Assembly (NCBI GenBank): GCA_029258695.1
Contig: JARIBR010000305.1
Location: 1-12,932 of the forward strand
DNA: 12,932 nt
Origin: Quadrisphaera sp.
GTDB taxonomy: Bacteria > Actinomycetota > Actinomycetes > Actinomycetales > Quadrisphaeraceae
Direction: 5' to 3'
Positions 1-6,997 of this stretch are shown here, piece by piece. The notes below the pieces were generated by a model. That model did no database searches. It was not told the origin of the DNA and was given only the letters and a program-made list of their open reading frames with translations. Every line of letters begins with the position of its first letter. The stretch's first letter is position 1. The translations under genes were made by a program, and so were the position numbers.

Positions 1-893
1 TAGGCGGTGCGCCGGTAGTGCTCGAACGAGGCGTCGCGGTAGGGCACGACCATCTCGGCGAAGGACATCCGGTGGGCGATGCTGCGCTCCTCGCCGTGGT
101 CGTCGTAGGTGACCTGGTGCAGCGTCATGCCCTCGCGGTAGTTGAAGCCGATGCGCATCTTCCAGCGCTGCCAGGTGAGCTCGTGACCGTCGATCGCGAA
201 CGACGCGCCCTGCGGCTGGGTGATCTCCAGGGGCTTGCGGTCCGTGCGCAGCTCCCCGGTCCACGGCCCCGGCGCGTACTCGCCCTGGACGTCCGGGGAG
301 CCGCCGTCGGGCCCGCGGTCGATCTCCAGGAGCTCCATGGTGTTCATGTCCACGATCGGCTTGATCCCCGCGACGGGGTGCGCGTACGGGTTGCCGTCGG
401 GCGTGGCGCGCCGCCACACGTCGCACCACCCCAGGCGCTTGCCCGCGTACCGCTCGGGGACGAGCGCGCCCGCGTACGTCCACACGTCGATGAGCAGCAG
501 CGAGGTGTCGGTGATGCCGCGCTCGGCCAGCGCCGCGATGACCTCGGGGTGGGCGCGCATGGCCTCGTCGCACTCGTGCCACTCGTCGACGGTGAAGTTC
601 GGGATCGCCCCGGGCCGGTGGGTCCAGGACTGCACGGACCCGTCCGTGCTGTCGGCGTCGAGGTCGACGACGGCCTCGTAGGCCCGGTTGTCCTCGCGGT
701 TCCAGAGCACCGCCAGGGCGACGCGCCGCACGGGGTCACCCGGGCTCCACGCCCGCAGGTCGGCCTTCTCGGGCTCGACCAGCTCGATGGAGGCGTACCG
801 CCACGCCGGCGTGATGCCCTTCTCGCGTGCCAGGATCGCCGCGACCTCGCGGAACTCCTCGCCGGTGAGCGGGTCGAGCGGGTGCTGTGTCAT
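1..893 (-). CDS. Primary-amine oxidase (copper/TPQ), N-terminal part, runs off left edge
   Basis: Copper-containing amine oxidases convert primary amines, O2 and water to aldehyde, NH3 and H2O2. I translated the minus strand from ATG 891-893: 297 residues are visible before the window ends, against about 640 in the family. They cover the N2 and N3 domains and the start of the catalytic beta-sandwich. Recognisable family segments are WCDVWRRATPDGNPYAHPVAG-like text around residues 155-175, VDMNTMELLEID, PLEITQPQGASF, WQRWKMRIGFNYREGMTLH and MSFAEMVVPYRD near the end. The catalytic aspartate, the TPQ-forming tyrosine (NYD/E) and the copper histidines lie beyond the edge, so activity cannot be judged. 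The start is supported by AGGAG (complement of 901-905) seven bases upstream. It is divergent from patD, which would oxidise the aldehyde product. Substrate (putrescine, tyramine, phenethylamine or histamine) is not decidable. Confidence 0.93.
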   Translation of the reverse strand, partial: MTQHPLDPLTGEEFREVAAILAREKGITPAWRYASIELVEPEKADLRAWSPGDPVRRVALAVLWNREDNRAYEAVVDLDADSTDGSVQSWTHRPGAIPNFTVDEWHECDEAMRAHPEVIAALAERGITDTSLLLIDVWTYAGALVPERYAGKRLGWCDVWRRATPDGNPYAHPVAGIKPIVDMNTMELLEIDRGPDGGSPDVQGEYAPGPWTGELRTDRKPLEITQPQGASFAIDGHELTWQRWKMRIGFNYREGMTLHQVTYDDHGEERSIAHRMSFAEMVVPYRDASFEHYRRTA

Positions 894-1013
894 CGCGGTT
901 CTCCTGGTGGTCGTCGTCCGTCCGGGGCTGGGTCACCGAAGCATGCACCGGCGGCGCCCGTCATCGCCGACGGACGGCGCGGGGCGCACCGGTCGACCAG
1001 CGACGCGGGCGCC

Positions 1014-1036
1014 GGTGACACAGAGGTCTGATCACC
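1014..1036. promoter_or_regulatory. Imperfect dyad inside the patD promoter (possible operator)
   Basis: GGTGA (1014-1018) is mirrored by TCACC (1032-1036), and AGA (1022-1024) by TCT (1027-1029). The outer and inner arms are out of register by one base, so it is not a perfect palindrome. It covers the -35 box and most of the spacer, where a repressor would block polymerase. The binding protein is unknown. Confidence 0.35.
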
Positions 1037-1044
1037 CCTAGGGT
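1015..1044 (+). promoter_or_regulatory. Sigma-70-type promoter of patD
   Basis: The -35 box GTGACA (1015-1020) matches TTGACA at five of six positions. It is separated by 18 bases from TAGGGT (1039-1044), which fits the actinobacterial TANNNT -10 pattern. The predicted start near 1051 would leave a leader of about 23 bases carrying the GGAGG site at 1063-1067. No start site has been measured, so this is prediction from sequence. Confidence 0.6.
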
Positions 1045-1073
1045 GGCCGGACCCCGAGACCTGGAGGACGACG

Positions 1074-2516
1074 ATGTCCCGCACGGCTTTCCACAACATC
1101 ATCGGCGGGCAGGCCCGCCCCGCGGCCTCCGGCGCCACCATGGACGTGCGCGACCCCGCGACCGGCGAGGTCTACGCCACCGCCCCGCACTCCGGCGCGG
1201 AGGACGTCGACGCGGCCTTCACGGCGGCGGGCGAGGCCTTCGCGTCGTGGCGCTGGAGCACCCCGTCCGAGCGGCAGAGAGCCCTGCTCACCCTCGCCGA
1301 CGTCGTGGAGAGCAACGCGGAGGAGCTGGTGGGGATCGAGTGCGCGAACACCGGCAAGCCCTTCGGGCTGACCATGGCCGAGGACCTCACGATGATGGTG
1401 GACCAGATCCGCTTCTTCGCGGGCGCCGCGCGCACCCTCGAGGGGCGCTCCAGCGGGGAGTACATGCGCGGCTACACCTCCTCGGTGCGCCGCGAGCCCG
1501 TCGGCCCGGTCGCCCAGGTCTCGCCGTGGAACTACCCGATGCTCATGGCCGTCTGGAAGTTCGCCCCCGCGCTCGCGGCGGGCAACACCGTGGTGCTCAA
1601 GCCCAGCGACACCACCCCCGCGTCCTCGGTGTGGATGGTGGAGAAGATGCAGGAGATCTTCCCGCCGGGGGTGTGCAACCTCGTCTGCGGGGACCGCGAG
1701 ACCGGCGCGGCGCTCGTCTCCCACCCCGTGCCGCAGATGGTCTCCATCACCGGGTCCACCCGCGCCGGCATGGCGGTCGCCACGGCGGCGGCCGCCGACC
1801 TCAAGCGGGCCCACCTCGAGCTGGGCGGCAACGCCCCCGTCGTGGTCTTCGACGACGTGGACATCGCCTCCGCGGTCGAGGCGATCACCCAGGCGGGACT
1901 GTTCAACGCCGGGCAGGACTGCACCGCGGCCGCCCGGGTCATCGTCCAGGACGGCGTGCACGACGAGTTCCTCGCTGCGCTCACCGACGCCGTCGCGGCC
2001 ACGCGCACCGGGTTCGACCCGACGGACGAGGACATCTTCTACGGGCCCATCAACAACGCCACCCAGCTCGAGCACGTCAGCGGGCTCGTCGAGCGCGCCC
2101 CCGACCACGCCCGGGTGACCACCGGGGGCCAGCGGGTCGGCGAGCGCGGCTACTTCTACGCCCCCACCGTCGTCGCGGACCTCCACCCGGGCGACGAGCT
2201 GCTCACCACCGAGGTGTTCGGCCCCGTGCTCACCGTGCAGCGCTTCACGGCTGAGGACGAGGCGGTGCGGATCGCCAACGACAGCCCCTACGCCCTCGCG
2301 TCCTCGGTGTGGACCACCGATCTGGGCACCTCCGCGCGCATGGCCGCGCGCCTGGACTACGGGTGCGTGTGGGTCAACACCCACATCCCCCTGGTCGGGG
2401 AGATGCCGCACGGCGGCTTCAAGCACTCCGGGTACGGCAAGGACCTGTCCCTGTACGGCCTGGAGGACTACACCCGCATCAAGCACGTCATGGTCCACCA
2501 CGGGTTCGAGGGCTGA
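1074..2516 (+). CDS. patD: Gamma-aminobutyraldehyde dehydrogenase-like aldehyde dehydrogenase
   Basis: NAD(P)-dependent aldehyde dehydrogenase of 480 residues, the normal length. Key residues are present: PWNY with Asn153, LKPS with Lys176, the GSTR cofactor-loop segment at 227-230, the general base Glu249 in LELGG, and the nucleophile Cys283 in NAGQDC. The C-terminus (YGCVWVNTH, EMPHGG, HSGYGKDLSLYGLEDYT) closely resembles E. coli PatD/YdcW, which oxidises 4-aminobutanal to GABA in putrescine breakdown. The start ATG has GGAGG at 1063-1067 with good spacing. Its position opposite an amine oxidase and ahead of a permease fits oxidation of the aldehyde made by deamination. The PatD subgroup is an inference from remembered similarity; other amino-aldehyde or betaine aldehyde substrates remain possible. 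Confidence 0.92.
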   Translation: MSRTAFHNIIGGQARPAASGATMDVRDPATGEVYATAPHSGAEDVDAAFTAAGEAFASWRWSTPSERQRALLTLADVVESNAEELVGIECANTGKPFGLTMAEDLTMMVDQIRFFAGAARTLEGRSSGEYMRGYTSSVRREPVGPVAQVSPWNYPMLMAVWKFAPALAAGNTVVLKPSDTTPASSVWMVEKMQEIFPPGVCNLVCGDRETGAALVSHPVPQMVSITGSTRAGMAVATAAAADLKRAHLELGGNAPVVVFDDVDIASAVEAITQAGLFNAGQDCTAAARVIVQDGVHDEFLAALTDAVAATRTGFDPTDEDIFYGPINNATQLEHVSGLVERAPDHARVTTGGQRVGERGYFYAPTVVADLHPGDELLTTEVFGPVLTVQRFTAEDEAVRIANDSPYALASSVWTTDLGTSARMAARLDYGCVWVNTHIPLVGEMPHGGFKHSGYGKDLSLYGLEDYTRIKHVMVHHGFEG

Positions 2517-2523
2517 GGGCGCC

Positions 2524-4062
2524 ATGACCGCGCCGGCCCGGACGGGCCAGCAGGAGGACAAGGGCCTCAAGGGTGGTGCCATCGGGCTCTTCGGCGGCGC
2601 GGTCATCGGGATCTCGTGCGTGGCCCCGGCCTACACGCTGACCGCCACCATCGGCATCCTCGTGGTCGCCGCCGGCACCAAGATGCCCTTGATCATCATC
2701 GCCGGCTTCCTGCCGATGTTCCTCGCCGCGTACGCCTACCGCGAGTTCAACAAGGTGGCCCCGGACTGCGGGACGTCCTTCACCTGGACCACCAAGGCCT
2801 TCGGCCCCTACGTGGGCTGGCTCGGCGGGTGGGCGGCGATGGTCGCGACCATCGTCGTGCTGTCCAACCTGGCGGGCGTCGCGGTGCAGTTCTTCTACCA
2901 GCTGCTCGGCTCGGTCCTCGGCTCGCCGGCCCTCGGCGACGCGTGGCAGAACCCGTTCGTCAGCGTGGTCACCTGCCTCACCTTCCTGGCGCTGGCCACG
3001 TTCGTGGCCTACCGGGGCATCACCACCACCGAGCGCATCCAGATCGTCCTCGTGCTGTTCCAGCTCGTGGTCCTCGCCGTGTTCGCGATCGTGGCCATCG
3101 CCAAGTCAGGCGGCTCGCCGACGGGGCTGGCGTTCGACATCACCTGGTTCAGCCCCGCGGGCCTCACCCTCTCGGCGTTCGTCGCCGGTCTCTCGGGGTC
3201 GATCTTCGCCTTCTGGGGGTGGGACAGCGCCCTGACCGTCAACGAGGAGACGTCCGACTCCGGCAAGACCCCGGGGCGGGCGGCGCTGCTGGCCGTCGTC
3301 TCGATCCTCCTGACCTACCTGCTGGTCACCATCGCCGTGCAGATGTACGCCGGCGTCGGTCAGGAGGGGGTCGGCCTGGGCAACCCGGCGACCGAGGAGA
3401 ACGTCTTCGGGGCGCTCGCCGAGCCGGTCCTGGGCAGCCCGCTGGACCTCGTGCTGTACCTCTCGGTGCTGGCCTCCAGCGCGGCCAGCCTCATGACCAC
3501 GTTCCTGCCCACCTCGCGCACCATGCTCGCCATGGGGGTCTACCGGGCTCTGCCGCAGCGGTTCACGCGGGTCCACCCGGTGCACAAGACCCCGTCGTTC
3601 GCCACGCTCGTGGCCGGCATCGCCGCGGGCACCTTCTACACCGTGCTGACGATCGTCAGCGAGAACGTGCTGACGGACACGATCTACTCCCTCGGCCTGC
3701 TGATCTGCTTCTACTACGCCCTCACCGCGTTCGGGTGCGTCTGGTACTTCCGCCGCGAGCTGTTCGACAGCGCCTACGCCGTCATCTTCAAGCTGGCCTT
3801 CCCGCTGCTCGGCGGTCTGGGGCTGTTCGCGGTCTTCGTCGTCACCCTGCGGGACAGCGCCTCCCCGGACTACGGCAGCGGCGCCTCGATCGGCGGTGTG
3901 GGGCTCGTCCTGGTCCTGGGTCTCGGCCTCATCGTCCTCGGAGCGGCCCTCATGCTGGTCCAGCGGGTGCGTGAGCCGGCGTTCTTCCGCGGTCGGACGC
4001 TCACGGCGTACACCGCGCCCCTGGTGGTCGACGAGGAGGACGCCTCGAGGATCGAGCGGTGA
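2524..4062 (+). CDS. APC-superfamily amino acid/amine permease
   Basis: Integral membrane transporter of 512 residues with about twelve hydrophobic segments, the APC-family layout. The first helix region carries the glycine-rich unwound motif GLFGGAVIGISCVAPAY (about 21-37). A conserved loop follows helix 2 (YREFNKVAPDCGTSFTW, about 72-88). The helix 6 region holds FWGWDSALTVNEET (230-243), then the basic SGKTPGRA loop. The gene starts seven bases after patD stops, with GAGGG at 2515-2519 overlapping the patD stop codon, so the two are almost certainly co-transcribed and probably coupled. It would bring the amine or a related amino acid into the cell, in symport or exchange. The substrate cannot be read from the sequence; putrescine, GABA or an aromatic amine are possible from context. 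Confidence 0.9.
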   Translation: MTAPARTGQQEDKGLKGGAIGLFGGAVIGISCVAPAYTLTATIGILVVAAGTKMPLIIIAGFLPMFLAAYAYREFNKVAPDCGTSFTWTTKAFGPYVGWLGGWAAMVATIVVLSNLAGVAVQFFYQLLGSVLGSPALGDAWQNPFVSVVTCLTFLALATFVAYRGITTTERIQIVLVLFQLVVLAVFAIVAIAKSGGSPTGLAFDITWFSPAGLTLSAFVAGLSGSIFAFWGWDSALTVNEETSDSGKTPGRAALLAVVSILLTYLLVTIAVQMYAGVGQEGVGLGNPATEENVFGALAEPVLGSPLDLVLYLSVLASSAASLMTTFLPTSRTMLAMGVYRALPQRFTRVHPVHKTPSFATLVAGIAAGTFYTVLTIVSENVLTDTIYSLGLLICFYYALTAFGCVWYFRRELFDSAYAVIFKLAFPLLGGLGLFAVFVVTLRDSASPDYGSGASIGGVGLVLVLGLGLIVLGAALMLVQRVREPAFFRGRTLTAYTAPLVVDEEDASRIER

Positions 4063-4085
4063 GCGACCGTGGTCGGCCGCGGCCT

Positions 4086-4100
4086 GCGGGTCCCACCCGC
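4086..4100 (+). terminator. Short hairpin after the patD-permease operon
   Basis: GCGGGT and ACCCGC form a perfect 6-bp stem with a three-base loop, 23 bases after the permease stop. There is no U-tract, as is common in actinobacteria. The stem is short, so it may be a weak terminator or only an mRNA 3' stabiliser. Confidence 0.4.
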
Positions 4101-4131
4101 CCGAGGCGCTGCCGGTCTCCTCGCAGCGCAC

Positions 4132-4137
4132 TAGCGT
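4132..4137 (+). promoter_or_regulatory. Possible -10 box for the aldo/keto reductase gene
   Basis: TAGCGT fits the TANNNT actinobacterial -10 pattern and lies 45 bases before the GTG start, downstream of the hairpin at 4086-4100. I cannot find a good -35 box at the right distance, so this is weak support for separate transcription of the reductase. Confidence 0.3.
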
Positions 4138-4182
4138 GACGCCCACGAGGCCGGCGCACGCCCGGCCCGGGGAGGGACCACC

Positions 4183-5043
4183 GTGGCGGTAGCAGGCAGC
4201 GGCACGACCAGGCTCGGCGGCAAGGACGTCGCCCGGCTGGGGTTCGGGGCGATGCGGATCACCGGCGAGGGGATCTGGGGCCCGCCGGCGGACCACGACG
4301 AGGCGGTGCGCGTGCTCCGCCGCGCCGTCGAGCTGGGCGTCACCTTCATCGACACCGCCGACTCCTACGGCCCGTACGTCTCCGAGGACCTCATCCACGA
4401 GGCGCTGCACGACGGGAGCGGCTACGGAGACGTGGTGGTCGCGACCAAGGCCGGGCTCACCCGCTCCGGGCCGGACGTCTGGAAGCCCGTGGGGCGCCCG
4501 GAGTACCTGCGCCAGTGCCTGCTCATGTCGATGCGCCGCCTCGGGGTCGAGCAGGTGGACCTCTGGCAGCTGCACCGCATCGACGCCCGCGTCCCGCGCG
4601 AGGAGACCTTCGGGGAGATCAGGGCGTTCGTCGACGAGGGCCTGGTCAAGGAGGTCGGGCTCTCCCAGGTCTCCGTCGAGGAGATCGAGGCGGCACGCTC
4701 CGCCGGGCTGTCGATCGCCTCGGTGCAGAACCGCTACAACCTCGTCGACCGCTCCGCCGAGGACGTGCTCGACCACTGCGAGGCCCAGGGCATCGCCTTC
4801 ATCCCGTGGGCGCCGGTCAGCGCGGGGGACCTCGCGCGACCCGGGGGCCCGCTGGACGCGGTCAAGCACCACCACGAGGGAGCGAGCACGGCCGCGCTCG
4901 CGCTGGCGTGGCTGCTGCGGCGTTCCCCGGTCATGGTGCCCATCCCCGGGACCTCCTCGGTGGCCCACCTCGAGGACAACCTCGCCGCGGCCGACATCAC
5001 CCTCACCGAGGAGGAGGTCACAGCGCTCGCGGACGCCGCCTGA
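4183..5043 (+). CDS. Aldo/keto reductase
   Basis: Cytosolic NADPH-dependent oxidoreductase of 286 residues with the (beta/alpha)8-barrel pattern of the aldo/keto reductase superfamily. The catalytic tetrad can be placed: Asp57 and Tyr62 in FIDTADSYG, Lys89 in VATKAG, and His131 in LWQLHRID. Further family features are [13 protein letters not shown], the helix 5 segment [15 protein letters not shown], and the C-terminal cofactor motif [14 protein letters not shown]. The GTG start is supported by GGAGG at 4171-4175, seven bases upstream. It sits 120 bases behind the permease with a hairpin between them, so it is probably its own unit. A role in detoxifying or reducing aldehydes beside the amine genes is plausible but not shown. 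The substrate is unknown. Confidence 0.9.
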   Translation: MAVAGSGTTRLGGKDVARLGFGAMRITGEGIWGPPADHDEAVRVLRRAVELGVTFIDTADSYGPYVSEDLIHEALHDGSGYGDVVVATKAGLTRSGPDVWKPVGRPEYLRQCLLMSMRRLGVEQVDLWQLHRIDARVPREETFGEIRAFVDEGLVKEVGLSQVSVEEIEAARSAGLSIASVQNRYNLVDRSAEDVLDHCEAQGIAFIPWAPVSAGDLARPGGPLDAVKHHHEGASTAALALAWLLRRSPVMVPIPGTSSVAHLEDNLAAADITLTEEEVTALADAA

Positions 5044-5057
5044 TCCCCCGGCGGACG

Positions 5058-5086
5058 GCTGCGCCCCGGCGACGCGAGGGCGCAGC
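5058..5086 (+). terminator. Hairpin terminator after the aldo/keto reductase
   Basis: A perfect 9-bp stem (5058-5066 with 5078-5086, arms GCTGCGCCC and GGGCGCAGC) closes an 11-base loop, starting 15 bases after the reductase stop codon. No U-tract follows, which is usual in high-GC actinobacteria. It separates the reductase from the methyltransferase gene downstream. Confidence 0.6.
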
Positions 5087-5113
5087 GGCGGGTGAGCGAC
5101 CTCGGCGGTTGGC

Positions 5114-5881
5114 ATGATCCACGCCGTGACCGTCACGCAGCGCCCCGCCCGTCGCCTCAGCGGGCTCGGCGCCGTCCTGCGGTGGGCCTCGCCGCGGGCG
5201 TGGTTCCTCGAGGACGAGGTCGCGGGCCTGGACCGGCTCGTGGCCCCCGGGAGCACCTGCCTGGACGTCGGCGCCGAGTACGGCCTCTACACGTACGCCC
5301 TCGCCGACCTGGCCGGACCCCGGGGCCGCGTGCTCAGCGTCGAGCCGCTCCCGGGTCCTCGGCGCCTGCTGCGGGTGGCCCTCGCCGTGCTCGGGGCCAC
5401 CACCGTGACGCTGCACGCCGGCGCCCTGTCCTCCAGCAGCGGCACGGGACGCATGAGCCTGCCGGTGCGCCGCAGCCTGCCGGTCCACGGGCGGGCGTTC
5501 CTCACCAGCGGAGCCGACGGTCTGGGGCCGAACGTGGAGTTCCGTGCCCACCGGGGCGTCGACGTGCCCGTCACGACGGTCGACGAGCTCGCGCGCGTCC
5601 ACGGGCTGGACCGGGTGGACGTCATCAAGGCCGACGTGGAGGGCGCGGAGCTCGCGGTGCTGCAGGGCGCCCGCGGCGTTCTCGAGCGTGACCACCCGGT
5701 GCTCCTGCTGGAGGTGGAGGAGCGGCACCTGGCGAAGTACGGAGCGGTCGCCGAGGACGTCGTGGAGCACCTCGCCGCCCTGGGGTACGCGCCGACGGTG
5801 TGGGACGGGGGCGCGTGGCGCGCCGTCGAACGGGTCACCGGAGCCCGTCGCAACTACGCCTTCGTCGTGGCGATCGGGTAG
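5114..5881 (+). CDS. FkbM-family SAM-dependent methyltransferase
   Basis: Class I methyltransferase of 255 residues. The SAM-binding motif I is CLDVGAEYGLYT (49-60); the acidic residue after strand 2 is Glu77 in SVEP; and the FkbM signature DVIKADVEGAE is at 169-179, with VTTVDEL before it (153-159). FkbM-domain enzymes usually O-methylate sugars, polyketides or glycolipids. The canonical DVGANxG has Glu55 in place of Asn. ATG 5114 has no clear Shine-Dalgarno sequence; GTG 5126 in the same frame is an alternative four codons in. A hairpin terminator precedes the gene, and it is followed by a convergent gene, so it looks monocistronic. Nothing nearby identifies the acceptor; no glycosyltransferase or biosynthetic cluster is visible. 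Confidence 0.85.
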   Translation: MIHAVTVTQRPARRLSGLGAVLRWASPRAWFLEDEVAGLDRLVAPGSTCLDVGAEYGLYTYALADLAGPRGRVLSVEPLPGPRRLLRVALAVLGATTVTLHAGALSSSSGTGRMSLPVRRSLPVHGRAFLTSGADGLGPNVEFRAHRGVDVPVTTVDELARVHGLDRVDVIKADVEGAELAVLQGARGVLERDHPVLLLEVEERHLAKYGAVAEDVVEHLAALGYAPTVWDGGAWRAVERVTGARRNYAFVVAIG

Positions 5882-5886
5882 GCCAC

Positions 5887-5938
5887 GAGGTCGGACGGCG
5901 TGCCCCGCGGTGACCTCGCGACCCGCGGCACCGACCTC
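5887..5938. terminator. Long imperfect inverted repeat between convergent genes
   Basis: GAGGTCGG (5887-5894) pairs perfectly with CCGACCTC (5931-5938). Inside, TGCC plus GCGG (5901-5910, with a two-base bulge) pairs with CCGCGGCA (5923-5930). A six-base asymmetry separates the two stems. It lies just after the FkbM stop and 35 bases beyond the ROK stop on the other strand, as expected of a bidirectional terminator. An alternative 7-bp pairing of 5886-5892 with 5912-5918 is also possible. Confidence 0.55.
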
Positions 5939-5972
5939 ACCGGAGCCAGGTGGCGTCTCGAGGACCGTGCCG

Positions 5973-6884
5973 TCAGCCGCGGTGACGCCCGCCGCCCTCG
6001 TGCGGGGGCGCCGAGGCGTCCTGGGCCATGAGCGCTGCGCCGAGGGCGGCCGCCGCGTCGCCGTGGACCGCGGGGACCAGCACGGGCAGGCGCAGACCGG
6101 GGGTCTGCCGGGCCAGCGCGTCGGCGAGCGGGCGCAGCAGCAGGTCGCCCGCGAGCGCCAGGCCCCCGCCGACCACCACGGTGGTGGGAGCCAGCACCCC
6201 GACGAGCCCGGCGAGCGAGCCCGCCAGCACCTCCACGGTCTGGGTCCAGACGCGGGCCGCGGCCGGGTCCCCGGCGCGCACTAGCCCGGCGACGGTGCGG
6301 GCGTCGGGAGCGCCGGCCCGGCGAGCCGTGGACGCGGCCGACGCCACCGACTCCACCCGCTGACCGGCGAAGGGGCCGTGCGGGACCACCAGCTGGCCGA
6401 TCTCACCCGCCCAGCCCCCGGAGACCACCGGTCGGCCGTCGACGAGCACCGCCGCGGAGATCCCGGTCCCGACGGCCACGAAGGCGACGACGCCGCGGCG
6501 GGCCGTCGCCGGCAGGGACCGTGCCTCGGCGAGCGCTCCGGCGCGCACGTCGTGCCCGACGACCACCGGACCACCGAGGGCGGTGCGCAGCAGGTGGCCG
6601 GCGGGCACGTCCCGCCACCCGAGGTTGGCCGAGAACACCGCGGTCTCGTCCTCCTCGTCGACGATCCCGGGCAGCGCCACGCCCACGGGAGCGCCGCCTG
6701 CGCCGCCGAGGGCGTCGACCACCTCCACGACCGTGGCCGCGGCGTGCTCCCCGGTCGGGTCGGGGCTGCGGGTGGGCCGCCGTGCCTGCGCGGTGGTCGC
6801 GCCGTCGGGCGAGCGGCGCACCCCCTTGACGGTGGTCCCCCCGACGTCGACACCGAGGAACCCCTCGGGGGAGCGCGCGTCCAT
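5973..6884 (-). CDS. ROK-family sugar kinase, zinc motif absent
   Basis: Protein of 303 residues with the actin-like ATPase fold of the ROK (repressor, ORF, kinase) family. It has no N-terminal helix-turn-helix, so it should be a kinase rather than a repressor. Phosphate loop 1 is GVDVGGTTVKG (11-21); the likely catalytic Asp112 is in VVGHDVRAGALAE (108-120); the adenosine-side loop is VGTGIS (138-143); GWAGEIG (157-163) contains the sugar-contacting Glu161; and VVVGGGLALAG lies in the C-terminal half. The usual zinc site (GEIGH followed by CxCGxxGCxE) is missing: Gln164 replaces His, and VPHGPFAGQRVES contains no cysteine. The ATG start has GAGGAGGGA immediately upstream (complement of 6888-6896). 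It is divergent from the DeoR regulator. A hexose or N-acetylhexosamine substrate is likely but cannot be named. Confidence 0.87.
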   Translation of the reverse strand: MDARSPEGFLGVDVGGTTVKGVRRSPDGATTAQARRPTRSPDPTGEHAAATVVEVVDALGGAGGAPVGVALPGIVDEEDETAVFSANLGWRDVPAGHLLRTALGGPVVVGHDVRAGALAEARSLPATARRGVVAFVAVGTGISAAVLVDGRPVVSGGWAGEIGQLVVPHGPFAGQRVESVASAASTARRAGAPDARTVAGLVRAGDPAAARVWTQTVEVLAGSLAGLVGVLAPTTVVVGGGLALAGDLLLRPLADALARQTPGLRLPVLVPAVHGDAAAALGAALMAQDASAPPHEGGGRHRG

Positions 6885-6943
6885 CGGTCCCTCCTCAGGC
6901 AGGGTGCGCGTCGGGGAGAGATGCGCGGAGCTGTTCGCCGTCG

Positions 6944-6972
6944 ACTGTAGTGGTCATCGGCGATCAGGTCGG
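6944..6972 (-). promoter_or_regulatory. Candidate promoter of the ROK kinase gene
   Basis: On the minus strand TACAGT (6949 down to 6944) fits TANNNT, with CCGACC (6972 down to 6967) 17 bases upstream as a weak -35 box matching TTGACA at three of six positions. It would give a leader of about 50 bases. The -35 box touches the left edge of the palindrome at 6971-6988, where a bound regulator could interfere. Confidence 0.4.
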
Positions 6973-6988
6973 TGAGCGATCGCTCGCC
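6971..6988. promoter_or_regulatory. 18-bp palindrome, candidate DeoR operator
   Basis: The core GAGCGATCGCTC (6974-6985) is a perfect 12-bp palindrome. GG on the left and CC on the right extend it to 18 bp with one mismatched pair (T6973 with G6986). It lies in the shared region of a divergent regulator/kinase pair, next to the predicted ROK -35 box, the usual place for an autoregulatory operator. Binding by the adjacent DeoR protein is inference. Confidence 0.5.
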
Positions 6989-6997
6989 GCCAGGTCG

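Larger units (their letters stand above)
894..1073. promoter_or_regulatory. Divergent intergenic region between amine oxidase and patD
   Basis: These 180 bases hold the control signals for both amine genes. The patD promoter and a dyad are listed separately. An imperfect inverted repeat lies at 954-980: arms GCGCC and CGTC on the left, GACG and GGCGC on the right, six-base loop, and a three-base bulge. An 8-bp perfect palindrome GGTCGACC sits at 991-998. I found no convincing -10 box for the amine oxidase on the minus strand. No regulator gene for this locus is visible in the window. Confidence 0.5.

Noticed and set aside
991..998. GGTCGACC palindrome considered as a DasR-type operator
   Set aside because: It lacks the central TA of the dre core and the flanks do not match. 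An 8-bp palindrome is expected by chance in GC-rich DNA.
18..1031. Long plus-strand open frame opposite the amine oxidase (337 residues)
   Set aside because: Its translation is low-complexity Arg/Val/Gly/His text with no recognisable domain. It is the mirror of the minus-strand amine oxidase, which has clear family motifs and a ribosome binding site.
1038..2606. 522-residue minus-strand frame opposite patD
   Set aside because: The composition is that of an antisense shadow of a GC-rich gene. patD on the other strand has all catalytic residues.
3106..5256. 716-residue minus-strand frame across permease, reductase and methyltransferase
   Set aside because: It crosses three well-supported genes and their intergenic hairpins, and its translation is Arg/Gly/His/Asp-rich without domains. 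Long spurious frames are common in high-GC DNA.
5973..6884. ROK gene considered as a Rok7B7-like repressor because such a gene adjoins ngcEFG in Streptomyces
   Set aside because: The protein begins directly with the kinase phosphate loop and has no N-terminal helix-turn-helix domain.
6949..6966. Possible DasR (dre) site around AGTGGTC upstream of the ROK gene
   Set aside because: Only one arm resembles the dre consensus; the mirrored GACCA arm is missing, so there is no complete site.
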